Below, in pieces: positions 8,638 to 15,397 of a stretch of 64,000 nt of DNA (position 1 is the stretch's first letter; every line of letters starts with the position of its first letter). Position numbers and translations under genes: made by a program. Below the pieces are notes generated by a model. The model worked only from the letters and a program-made list of their open reading frames with translations. It did no database searches and was not told the DNA's origin. Source of the DNA: Pseudomonas sp. RIT-PI-q (lineage in GTDB: Bacteria; Pseudomonadota; Gammaproteobacteria; Pseudomonadales; Pseudomonadaceae); the NCBI RefSeq assembly GCF_001297125.1, contig NZ_LHPC01000046.1:62001-126000 (forward strand), in the 5' to 3' direction.

Positions 8638-9129
8638 ATGACTGACCAACAGAACACTGCAGCTAGCGAAGAAGAAACCGCACCGCAATTCTCCTTGCAG
8701 CGCATCTACGTACGTGACTTGTCCTTCGAAGCCCCGAAAAGCCCGGCGATCTTCCGCCAGCAGTGGGAACCGAGCGTCGGTCTGGATCTGAATACCCGTC
8801 AAAAGGCTCTGGAAAATGACTTCCATGAAGTCGTCCTGACATTGTCCGTCACCGTGAAGAACGGTGAAAACGGCGAAGTGGCCTTCATCGCGGAAGTGCA
8901 ACAGGCCGGGATCTTCCTGATCAAGAACCTCGACGACGCTTCGATGAGCCACACCCTCGGCGCGTTCTGCCCGAACATCCTGTTCCCGTACGCTCGCGAA
9001 ACCCTGGACAGCCTGGTGACCCGCGGTTCGTTCCCGGCCCTGATGCTGGCTCCGGTGAACTTCGACGCGCTGTACGCACAAGAACTGCAACGCATGCAGG
9101 CGGCTGGCGAGACTCCGACCGTTCAATAA
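8638..9129 (+). CDS. secB: SecB, protein-export chaperone
   Basis: SecB is a tetrameric cytoplasmic chaperone that keeps precursor proteins unfolded and hands them to SecA. The 163-residue product has the typical features: an acidic N-terminal stretch, FSLQRIYVRDLSFEAP, LTLSVTVKNG, the CPNILFPYARE motif and RGSFPALMLAPVNFDALY near the C-terminus. AGAAAGGATCTG precedes the ATG as a strong ribosome-binding site. It is convergent with trmL and the gap contains a REP pair. The window also holds many Sec substrates, but there is no other sec gene. Confidence 0.97.
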   Translation: MTDQQNTAASEEETAPQFSLQRIYVRDLSFEAPKSPAIFRQQWEPSVGLDLNTRQKALENDFHEVVLTLSVTVKNGENGEVAFIAEVQQAGIFLIKNLDDASMSHTLGAFCPNILFPYARETLDSLVTRGSFPALMLAPVNFDALYAQELQRMQAAGETPTVQ

Positions 9130-9143
9130 TCTGCGCTGCTGAA

Positions 9144-9208
9144 AATCGCGGGCAAGCCCGCTCCCACAGGATTGTGCAAAACCTGTGGGAGCGGGCTTGC
9201 CCGCGATT
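9144..9208. repeat. REP pair (REPIN) between convergent secB and trmL
   Basis: Inverted copies of the GGGCTTGCCCGC REP core with a short loop (about 10 bases) make a long hairpin in the gap between two convergent genes. It could serve as a bidirectional transcript end. Confidence 0.9.
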
Positions 9209-9237
9209 GTTTCTGTCAGGCGAAAATGAGCTTCGAG

Positions 9238-9693
9238 TTACTTGAAGCCGTTCTGGCGCCATGCTTCGTACACGGCAACGGCCACGGTGTTCGACAGGTT
9301 CAGGCTGCGGCAGCCTTCACGCATTGGCAGGCGCAGGCGCTGTTCGCCGGGCAGCGCATCGAGCACTTCCGCCGGCAAGCCACGGCTTTCCGGGCCGAAC
9401 AGGAACGCGTCACCCTCGGCGAAACTGGCATCGTGAAACGGCCGCGAGCCCTTGGTAGTAAAGGCGAACAACCGTGGATGGCCGAGGCTTTCCAGGCAGC
9501 TGGCGAGGTCCGCGTGACGTTGCAGGGTGGCATACTCGTGATAGTCGAGGCCGGCCCGGCGCAGGCGCTTGTCGTCCATCTCGAAGCCCAGCGGTTCGAT
9601 CAAATGCAGGTGGCAGCCACTGTTGGCGCACAGCCTGATAACGTTGCCGGTATTCGGCGGAATTTCTGGTTGGAAAAGGATGACGTGAAACAT
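9238..9693 (-). CDS. trmL: tRNA (cytidine/uridine-34 2'-O)-methyltransferase TrmL
   Basis: TrmL is a dimeric SPOUT-class enzyme that uses S-adenosylmethionine to methylate the wobble ribose of certain leucine tRNAs. The 151-residue product starts MFHVILFQPEIPPNTGNVIRL and contains the SPOUT knot motifs FLFGPESRGLP, RLPMREGCRSLNLSN and TVAVAVYEAWRQ. The frame is open far upstream (to 9960), but only the ATG at 9693 gives the family N-terminus and length. This start shares the tetranucleotide CATG with the start of the divergent small gene on the other strand. Confidence 0.95.
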   Translation of the reverse strand: MFHVILFQPEIPPNTGNVIRLCANSGCHLHLIEPLGFEMDDKRLRRAGLDYHEYATLQRHADLASCLESLGHPRLFAFTTKGSRPFHDASFAEGDAFLFGPESRGLPAEVLDALPGEQRLRLPMREGCRSLNLSNTVAVAVYEAWRQNGFK

Positions 9694-10132
9694 GCACGGC
9701 TCCGAAGGTAAAGATGAGCGGCATTCTACGCCGCCCGTGGACAACCGTTCGAAACTATTCCCGCGAGTGATGGCTTCGCTGGCGATTGTCGGGGTGATGG
9801 TGGGGCTGATGATCGGTCGCCTGACCACCCCCGACCCCAGCGAATTGCAGCAGGTTGAGGTAACGAACGACGGCTTGGTGGTGTGGTTCAACAATGAACC
9901 CAAGAGCCACGGCGAGTTCGTCGACGGCAGCCTCGCGCTGCTGTTCGAGGCTGAGGGCAAGACGCAGAAAGGTCAGCTCAAAATCAACGACAAGAGCGTG
10001 AACTGGCATGTCCGTTTGAGTGATGGGGGGCTGTTGCTGACGGTGGTGGCGGCCCGGCCACTGCAGGGCGAGTGGGCCGGTAGCGAGGTCGATGACCGCT
10101 GGCGGCTGGAGATCCATCTCCGAGAGCAATAA
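9692..10132 (+). CDS. Small inner-membrane-anchored protein of unknown function
   Basis: I do not recognise a named family. As written, 146 residues contain one membrane segment (about residues 27-43, VMASLAIVGVMVGLMIG) followed by a mostly beta-strand soluble region with QLKINDKSVNWHVRLSDGG and a basic end. The topology suggests an N-terminal anchor with the rest outside the cytoplasm. The start is uncertain. ATG 9692 has AAGGA 11 bases upstream but collides head-on with the trmL start. GTG at 9737 would avoid this and still leave the membrane segment. The gene is conserved beside trmL in Pseudomonas as far as I recall. Confidence 0.65.
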   Translation: MHGSEGKDERHSTPPVDNRSKLFPRVMASLAIVGVMVGLMIGRLTTPDPSELQQVEVTNDGLVVWFNNEPKSHGEFVDGSLALLFEAEGKTQKGQLKINDKSVNWHVRLSDGGLLLTVVAARPLQGEWAGSEVDDRWRLEIHLREQ

Positions 10133-10356
10133 AAGAGGGAATCCCCGGCCTGCCTGTACCAAGGTTCCCAAAACGGGAGGGCTCGCGCATTGCGTCGAGA
10201 GCCCGGTGTAAAGAAGGAATCCCCGGCCTGCCTGTACCAAGGACCCCAAAACGGGGTGGGCTCGTCGCAAGTGCGGTGTGAGCCCGGTGTAAAGAGGGGA
10301 ATCCCCGGCCTGCCTGTACCAAGGTCCCCGAAACTGGGTAGTGAACTGATTCACTG
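10133..10356 (-). ncRNA. nrsZ: NrsZ-type nitrogen-regulated small RNA
   Basis: On the minus strand, three similar units of about 80 bases lie between ntrC and the small membrane protein gene. Each carries the same conserved core, of which CTTGGTACAGGCAGGCC is part, and a C-run/G-run hairpin just before it. The units are joined by linkers with complementary GGGCTC and GAGCCC arms and unlike loops. A sigma-54 promoter (10365-10382) points into the array, giving a transcript of about 224 bases that ends in CCTCTTTTATT. Place, orientation, size, repeat number and promoter class match NrsZ of P. aeruginosa. That RNA is switched on by NtrB/C and RpoN at low nitrogen and is processed into pieces. 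Ends are estimates. Confidence 0.85.
10138..10340. repeat. Three imperfect direct repeats inside the NrsZ-type RNA
   Basis: The conserved 27-base core starts at 10138, 10216 and 10298 (spacing 78 and 82). The core is identical in all three. Flanking stems vary in step: on the RNA strand CCC/GGG in one unit and CCCC/GGGG in the middle one, which looks like compensatory change. Confidence 0.9.
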
Positions 10357-10364
10357 AATGGACT

Positions 10365-10382
10365 ATTGCAGGGGGCGTGCCA
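10365..10382 (-). promoter_or_regulatory. Sigma-54 promoter of the NrsZ-type RNA
   Basis: Read on the minus strand, the site is TGGCACGCCCCCTGCAAT. It has the GG of -24 and the GC of -12 ten bases apart inside a near-consensus TGGCAC and TGCA. Transcription would start at about 10356, just before the first repeat unit. Confidence 0.85.
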
Positions 10383-10512
10383 GGTTTTAACAAGTTGAAA
10401 CAGAAAGTCGCTGAACAGCGCTGAAGGCCACGTATTTCGGGGCTTTCGTGTTTTTTTGGTTTGGGTTCGATTGCGAAAGAAGGCGGGGTTTCGGATCAGT
10501 TAGCGTGCGCGA

Positions 10513-10542
10513 TTGCGGTTCACGGTGCATTGCGACGGTGCA
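10513..10542. promoter_or_regulatory. Candidate NtrC-binding sites upstream of the NrsZ promoter
   Basis: Two overlapping 17-base inverted motifs end in CGGTGCA. The better is TGCATTGCGACGGTGCA at 10526-10542, against the NtrC consensus TGCACCA-N3-TGGTGCA. They lie about 160 bases upstream of the sigma-54 promoter, a normal enhancer distance. Confidence 0.55.
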
Positions 10543-10557
10543 TTCAGCCCCTAAAAG

Positions 10558-10650
10558 CATCGCGGGCAAGCCCGCTCCCACAAGTTTCAGTGGTGTTCAC
10601 GCAATCGTGAAACACCAGAGTCCACTGTGGGAGCGGGCTTGCCCGCGATT
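10558..10650. repeat. REP pair (REPIN) near the ntrC end
   Basis: Inverted GGGCTTGCCCGC REP copies separated by about 40 bases, located between the candidate NtrC sites and the end of ntrC. Confidence 0.9.
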
Positions 10651-10683
10651 GGATCTAACAGTCAGCGAAGATCTAAGGGCTGT

Positions 10684-12120
10684 TTAGCCCTCATCCCCCT
10701 CATCATCATCCCCACCATCAACCTTCATCCCCAATTCCTTGATCTTGCGCGTCAGGGTGTTACGTCCCCAACCCAGCAGCACAGCGGCATCGCGGCGGCG
10801 GCCGGCGGTGTGTTTGAGGGCGGTTTCGATCATGATCCGTTCGAACGCCGGCACAGCACTGTCGAGCAGGCTCGATTGGCCGCGAGCCAACGCCTGATCG
10901 GCCCACTGGCGCAGTGCTTGCTCCCAGTTGGTCACCGGTGCCGAATCCTGCGGCAGGTTCAGCAGTTCTGGCGGCAGGTCGCTGATATGCACTTCGCGAC
11001 CCGAAGCCATGACCGTGATCCAGCGGCAAGTGTTCTCCAGCTGACGCACATTGCCGCCCCACGGCAGGTTCTTCAGGTATTCCTCGGTTTCGCTTTTCAG
11101 CAGCTTCGGCTCCACCGCCAGTTCTTGCGCGGCGCGGCTGAGGAAGTGCTTGGCCAGGGTCGGGATGTCTTCGCGACGGTCCGACAGCCGTGGGATATGA
11201 ATGCGGATCACGTTGAGACGGTGGAACAAGTCCTCACGGAATTTCCCGGCGTGCACCAGGGTTTCCAGATTCTGGTGCGTCGCGGCGATGATGCGCACAT
11301 CGACCTTCACCGGCGTATGGCCGCCAACACGATAGAACTCGCCATCGGCCAGCACCCGCAGCAAACGGGTCTGGGTATCGGCCGGCATGTCGCCGATTTC
11401 ATCAAGGAACAGCGTGCCGCCGTCAGCCTGCTCGAAACGACCGCGACGCAGGTTGGCGGCACCAGTGAACGCGCCTTTCTCATGGCCGAACAGCTCGGAC
11501 TCCATGAGGTCTTTGGGGATCGCCGCCATGTTCAGTGCAATGAATGGCGAGGCCGCCCGTGGGCTGTGGCGATGCAGAGCATGGGCCACCAGCTCTTTAC
11601 CGGTGCCGGATTCGCCATTGATCAGCACAGTAATGTTGGAGTGGCTCAAGCGCCCGATGGCGCGAAACACTTCCTGCATCGCCGGCGCTTCACCGATGAT
11701 TTCCGGTGTACGAGTCAGGGCGACCGGGACTTCCAGGCCTTGCTGTTCCTGAGCGTGCTGGTTGGCGCGCTTGACCAGCGACACCGCTTCGTCGACGTCG
11801 AAAGGCTTCGGCAAGTATTCGAACGCACCGCCCTGATAGGACGCGACAGCGCTGTCCAGATCGGAGTGCGCCGTCATGATGATCACTGGCAGCCGTGGGT
11901 GTTGTTCGCGAATCCGCGCCAGAAGGTCCAGGCCGCTGGCACCGGGCATACGGATGTCGGAGATGATCACGTCCGGCTGCTGGCGCGCCAGGCGGCTCAT
12001 CACGCCATCGGCGCTGTCGAAGCTTTGCGTGGTCATGCCTTCTTGCTGCAAGGCTTTTTCCAGGACCCAACGGATAGAACGGTCGTCATCGACGATCCAC
12101 ACGGTTTCACTACGGCTCAT
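10684..12120 (-). CDS. ntrC: NtrC (NR-I), sigma-54 enhancer-binding nitrogen response regulator
   Basis: NtrC activates sigma-54 promoters of nitrogen-scavenging genes when phosphorylated by NtrB. The 478-residue protein has a receiver domain (1-120; acidic DDD at 11-13, phosphoacceptor Asp55 in ISDIRMPG). Next is the AAA+ domain (about 140-370) with Walker A GESGTGKE, the sigma-54-contacting GAFTGA loop and GGTLFLDEIGDMP. A Fis-type helix-turn-helix follows near the C-terminus (RRRDAAVLLGWGRNTLTRKIKELG). All key residues are intact. The start codon overlaps the ntrB stop by 4 bases, so the pair is one operon. The NrsZ-type RNA lies downstream. Confidence 0.97.
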   Translation of the reverse strand: MSRSETVWIVDDDRSIRWVLEKALQQEGMTTQSFDSADGVMSRLARQQPDVIISDIRMPGASGLDLLARIREQHPRLPVIIMTAHSDLDSAVASYQGGAFEYLPKPFDVDEAVSLVKRANQHAQEQQGLEVPVALTRTPEIIGEAPAMQEVFRAIGRLSHSNITVLINGESGTGKELVAHALHRHSPRAASPFIALNMAAIPKDLMESELFGHEKGAFTGAANLRRGRFEQADGGTLFLDEIGDMPADTQTRLLRVLADGEFYRVGGHTPVKVDVRIIAATHQNLETLVHAGKFREDLFHRLNVIRIHIPRLSDRREDIPTLAKHFLSRAAQELAVEPKLLKSETEEYLKNLPWGGNVRQLENTCRWITVMASGREVHISDLPPELLNLPQDSAPVTNWEQALRQWADQALARGQSSLLDSAVPAFERIMIETALKHTAGRRRDAAVLLGWGRNTLTRKIKELGMKVDGGDDDEGDEG

Positions 12121-13202
12121 GTCGATGTGGCTCCTTGTTCCAGTGGCAGAAAGATCGAGAAAGTGGTGTGGCCTGGGTGGCTGTCACATTCGATCAGGCC
12201 CTGGTGCTGGCTGATGATGTTCTGGGTAATGGCCAGGCCCAGCCCTGTACCGTCCGGGCGGCCACTGACCATGGGAAAGAAGATGGTTTCCTGCAAATCC
12301 GCGGGAATGCCGGGACCGTTGTCGATGATCTCGATCTTGGTCACTAAACGATGGCGTACGTGACCGATGGTGAACTGGCGCATGGCGCGGGTGCGCAGGC
12401 TGATGCGGCCCAGGCGCAGTTCGTTCTGGCTGCTGATGGCCTGCATCGCATTGCGCACGATGTTCAACACGGCCTGAATCATTTGTTCGCGGTCGATCAA
12501 TACGTCGGGAATGCTTGGGTCGTAGTCGCGCACCAAAGTGATGCAGCCCTGGCTCTCGGCCTCGACCAGATGGCAGACGCGTTCCAGCACTTCATGGACG
12601 TTGCACATGGCCAGCGACGGCAATTTATTGGAGCCGAGCATGCGATCGACCAGGTTGCGCAAGCGGTCGGCTTCTTCAATGATCACGTTGGTGTAGTCGC
12701 GCAGGCTTTCTTCCGGCAACTCGCGAGCAAGCAGTTGTGCCGCACCGCGAATCCCGCCCAGCGGATTCTTGATTTCGTGAGCGAGGCCGCGCACCAGCAT
12801 CTTGCTGGTTTCCTGCTTCGACAGCTGGGCTTCTTCCTTGGTGATCCGCAGCAAGCGGTCGCGAGGGTGGACTTCCAGCAGCAGCATGGTGGCGCCGTTG
12901 GCCAGGATCGGCGTTACCGCATAATCGACGGTCAGGGTCTGGCCGGTGAGGGCGGTGAGCATCGCTTCGCGCTTAGTGAATGGGTGCGCCTGCTCGACCG
13001 CCTGGCGCAGGGAGTTCAGCGCTTCGGTGGATTCGGTGAACAACTCGCTGATGAACTGCCCATGGCTGCGCTGGCCGCTGATGGCCAGGAGCATCTCCGC
13101 CGCCGGGTTCATGTACTCGAGGCGCAGTTCGGCGTCGAGCAGAATGGTGGCGGTGGTCAGGTTGTCGAGTAGCAATCGATGCAGTGCGTCGCTAATGGTC
13201 AT
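12117..13202 (-). CDS. ntrB: NtrB (NR-II), nitrogen sensor histidine kinase
   Basis: NtrB is a soluble kinase/phosphatase that sets the phosphorylation of NtrC under control of PII proteins. The 361-residue product has an N-terminal PAS domain (about 5-115), a dimerisation/phosphotransfer domain with His142 in RGLAHEIKNPLGGIRGAAQLL, and a HATPase domain (NIVRNAMQA, IIDNGPGIP, TGLGLAI). It has no membrane segment, as expected. It precedes ntrC with a 4-base overlap. About 200 bases upstream is a very good NtrC box, which suggests autoregulation of ntrBC. Confidence 0.96.
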   Translation of the reverse strand: MTISDALHRLLLDNLTTATILLDAELRLEYMNPAAEMLLAISGQRSHGQFISELFTESTEALNSLRQAVEQAHPFTKREAMLTALTGQTLTVDYAVTPILANGATMLLLEVHPRDRLLRITKEEAQLSKQETSKMLVRGLAHEIKNPLGGIRGAAQLLARELPEESLRDYTNVIIEEADRLRNLVDRMLGSNKLPSLAMCNVHEVLERVCHLVEAESQGCITLVRDYDPSIPDVLIDREQMIQAVLNIVRNAMQAISSQNELRLGRISLRTRAMRQFTIGHVRHRLVTKIEIIDNGPGIPADLQETIFFPMVSGRPDGTGLGLAITQNIISQHQGLIECDSHPGHTTFSIFLPLEQGATST

Positions 13203-13388
13203 CAGGACCTCTTTTGGAGCAGGGCGCGCGCATGAATAAAGCGCTGATACAAGGAAAATGCAAAAACCAAACCAAGGCTCCGAAAAGAAGCGTCAAAGGC
13301 CTGAAACGGGCGTTTGACGCTCGTTTGCGTGGCGCTCTGCCAGCTTTCGCGGGTACTTTCGAACCAAAATGGGTTGTGATGTGGGTAC

Positions 13389-13417
13389 GGTGCAACCTAT
13401 TGCACCAATATAGTGCG
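13389..13417. promoter_or_regulatory. NtrC box upstream of ntrBC
   Basis: TGCACCAATATAGTGCG at 13401-13417 fits TGCACCA-N3-TGGTGCA closely; read on the minus strand it contains GCACTATATTGGTGC, the core of the well-known NtrC site upstream of E. coli glnA. It overlaps a second palindrome, GGTGCAACCTATTGCACC at 13389-13406. The site is about 190 bases upstream of ntrB and directly after the downstream gene's stop. The rest of the gap (13203-13388) shows no convincing sigma-54 promoter. Confidence 0.75.
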
Positions 13418-13432
13418 CAAAGCTGAACGAGG

Positions 13433-14059
13433 TTAGAAGAAACGCAGGAAGGGGTTTTTTTCTTCGGGTGGTTTGTCTTTGATCGGACATTCCGGCCGTT
13501 GGCCGTAGTCGTCGAGCGTGCAGGGTTTGACCTGGCGTTTCTGCGCGAGGGAGATGCGCAGCATGTGGAAGGGTTGATTGGCGGTGCGTTCGACCGTGCG
13601 GCCCTGTTCGTCGAGGATCTCCACGGACAGGTGATGGCTGCCGCGATCGATGTTGCTCAGGGCAAATACCGGGCTGGGGCCGGGCTCGGCCGTAGGCTCG
13701 CCGTCGAGTAGCAAGCGGTAACGATGACCGCGTTGCAGGCCCGGTTCGCTGGTGACGCTGACAATCAGCTCGCCGGCGCTGCTGCGGACAGTCGCGTCTG
13801 GCTCCGGCACCAGTACGCGAAGCATGTCGTAGTGGAAGAGCGGTTTGGCTTCGGTTTTCTTCGTGGTTGTCATTGGCGCCGCGCCGGTGGGGTGGGCGGC
13901 CATGCGATTGCTCGGCGCCACCGGCACCCGTTTGGCGTTGCCGGAACCAGGCTGGTCGGTGTAGACCCGATTGCCCTGGGCATCGACGTAGGTGTAAACC
14001 TCTGCCGATGCAGCGCCAGCCATCAGCGACAGGCACACGGCAAGCAACCAGCGCATCAC
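13433..14059 (-). CDS. DUF4124 domain exported protein
   Basis: The 208-residue protein has a signal peptide (residues 1-19, ending GAASA) followed at once by the DUF4124 signature VYTYVDAQGNRVYTDQP. The middle part (about 95-185) looks like a beta-sandwich: SAGELIVSVTSEPGL, GHRYRLLLDGEP, FALSNIDRGSHHLSVEILDEQG. The C-terminal 20 residues are Lys/Pro-rich. Its function is unknown. The upstream gene encodes a paralogue with the same layout and overlaps this start by 4 bases, so the two are probably made together and may act together in the periplasm. The position between glnA and ntrBC is shared by other Pseudomonas as I recall. Confidence 0.85.
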   Translation of the reverse strand: MMRWLLAVCLSLMAGAASAEVYTYVDAQGNRVYTDQPGSGNAKRVPVAPSNRMAAHPTGAAPMTTTKKTEAKPLFHYDMLRVLVPEPDATVRSSAGELIVSVTSEPGLQRGHRYRLLLDGEPTAEPGPSPVFALSNIDRGSHHLSVEILDEQGRTVERTANQPFHMLRISLAQKRQVKPCTLDDYGQRPECPIKDKPPEEKNPFLRFF

Positions 14060-14568
14060 GGCTTATGCACCCGTTGCACGGTGAAGGACACGGACGGGCT
14101 TTGCTGCACGATGTTTTCCCCGTCGATTACCTGCACCGCGAGGCTGTGCTCGCCTCGGTCGATGTTGATCAATTGCAGGATCGGCACGTTGCTCGGCTGG
14201 CCGTAAGGCTGATCGTCCAGCAACAGCCTGAACAAATGTGGGCCTTGCAGGCGGGGTTTGATCAGCACGTTGACGGTGAAGGTGCCGTTGTTGGCACGCA
14301 ACGCTTCGGTGGTGGGCAAGTTGCTCAGCTCCAGCACCTCGTAAGCGCTGCGCGGCTGTTCGCGGCTGGTGGCTTCGACAGGTGGCGCAGAAGGGGCTTG
14401 GGGCTCAACCCTGTTCAGCGGTGGCAACTCGACCGGCTGAGCTTTCACGCCATCGGGCGGTTGATTGCTGTAGGCGGTGTTGCCGTCGGCGTCGGTGTAC
14501 TTATAGATCTGCGCTGCAGCGGGCAGGGCGATCAACAGCAGCAGCATCAATAGAAAACCACGACCCAT
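14056..14568 (-). CDS. DUF4124 domain exported protein (paralogue)
   Basis: The 170-residue product starts with a signal peptide (MGRGFLLMLLLLIALPAAA) and the DUF4124 motif IYKYTDADGNTAYSNQPPDG. The C-terminal half repeats the pattern of its neighbour: FTVNVLIKPRLQGPHLFRLLLDD and LQLINIDRGEHSLAVQVIDGE. The INIDRG/SNIDRG core and spacing show that the two genes arose by duplication. ATG 14568 was chosen over an upstream start at 14628 because it begins the signal peptide. Function is unknown. Confidence 0.85.
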   Translation of the reverse strand: MGRGFLLMLLLLIALPAAAQIYKYTDADGNTAYSNQPPDGVKAQPVELPPLNRVEPQAPSAPPVEATSREQPRSAYEVLELSNLPTTEALRANNGTFTVNVLIKPRLQGPHLFRLLLDDQPYGQPSNVPILQLINIDRGEHSLAVQVIDGENIVQQSPSVSFTVQRVHKP

Positions 14569-14634
14569 AAAATCGACCAGAAACGAAAGCGTTGGATTGC
14601 AGCATAGGTTACGGGCGTGGGTTGGCATAGTTGG

Positions 14635-15222
14635 CTACAGGCAAGCCCCGATAACCTTGCGCAACCCGCTGTCGTCTTCTGGTAATACAAACTCTGCAAT
14701 CAGTGGGGTATCACTCTTGCGCGAAGGCAATGTCAAAGTTACACGTTGACCATGGGCAGTGTCGGTGAGCCAGTAATGCAACTCGTGCTTGTCGATGCTC
14801 GTACCAAACTCAAACACCCAACCGTCTTTTTGCAGGCTCCTTACCGAGCCCCAACCGCTAACCAGATAGCTGATGGGCGCGCGCGCGCCGGTTGTCAGGC
14901 GCAATGGTCCGTTTGCCGGTGCGCCCGGGCCTTCATAATCATCGGCATTGAAGCCAAGTCGCTGTGTCGGGATAGTCAGGGACATTCTCATCGGGTCATC
15001 AGGATGACAACTTATCGCCAATAGGGCTTCGCCGGTTGTGCCGTCATAGCGCGTATTTCCGCTGAGAAGGGCCGTTTGAAACCGGCTGTCGTCGGAGGAT
15101 TTTTCCACCCTCCAATGTTTGCCCTGATCAGTGGAGTGGGAACTATCAGTTGCGGCCCAGGCAGGTGTTAGCGCCGCAAGAAACAACGCTAGCGAATAAA
15201 GAGAGGCCGATGCTGATTTCAT
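14635..15222 (-). CDS. Exported protein of unknown function
   Basis: I do not recognise the family with confidence. The 195-residue product has a clear signal peptide (residues 1-23, ending TPAWA). The mature part appears mostly beta-stranded, with a single pair of Cys residues (SCHPDD and the GACL end) that could form a disulfide in the periplasm. Segments such as WRVEKSSDDSRFQTALLSG and RAPISYLVSGWGSVRSLQKDG faintly recall type VI secretion-associated VasI-like proteins, but I would not assign that. It lies between glnA and the DUF4124 pair, in the same direction. Confidence 0.7.
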   Translation of the reverse strand: MKSASASLYSLALFLAALTPAWAATDSSHSTDQGKHWRVEKSSDDSRFQTALLSGNTRYDGTTGEALLAISCHPDDPMRMSLTIPTQRLGFNADDYEGPGAPANGPLRLTTGARAPISYLVSGWGSVRSLQKDGWVFEFGTSIDKHELHYWLTDTAHGQRVTLTLPSRKSDTPLIAEFVLPEDDSGLRKVIGACL

Positions 15223-15334
15223 CTGATGTTCCTTCCGAAAAGTCCCGGGACAGTAAATGAAAACTGCTTGAAAGTTTCACAGAACTATTTTCAAAAAAAT
15301 GCAAAAAGCCTTTTGCCTGAAAATTCCCGCCCAC

Positions 15335-15371
15335 AAAAAAGGCCTCCCGAAGGAGGCCTCTTTTTTTTTTC
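15335..15371. terminator. Rho-independent terminator after glnA (possibly bidirectional)
   Basis: A GGCCTCC / GGAGGCC stem with a short loop is flanked by a run of A on one side and a run of T on the other. It lies about 30 bases past the glnA stop on the minus strand. A smaller GCAAAA/TTTTGC hairpin is next to it at 15301-15316. Confidence 0.85.
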
Positions 15372-15397
15372 ACGCCGCTTGCGCAGGCGCTACCGGA

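Noticed and set aside
10133..10340. The three direct repeats could be taken for a CRISPR array or tRNA-like genes.
   Set aside because: Unit length, unequal linkers with complementary arms, the sigma-54 promoter and the position by ntrC fit the NrsZ RNA; no cas genes or tRNA cloverleaf are seen.
13203..13388. A sigma-54-like TGGCAGAGCGCCACGCAA on the minus strand upstream of ntrB.
   Set aside because: The distance between the GG and GC elements is one base too long and the -12 part is weak.
13232..13426. A 64-codon plus-strand frame in the gap upstream of ntrB.
   Set aside because: It overlaps the NtrC box region, has no recognisable protein features and shows no sign of being a conserved gene.
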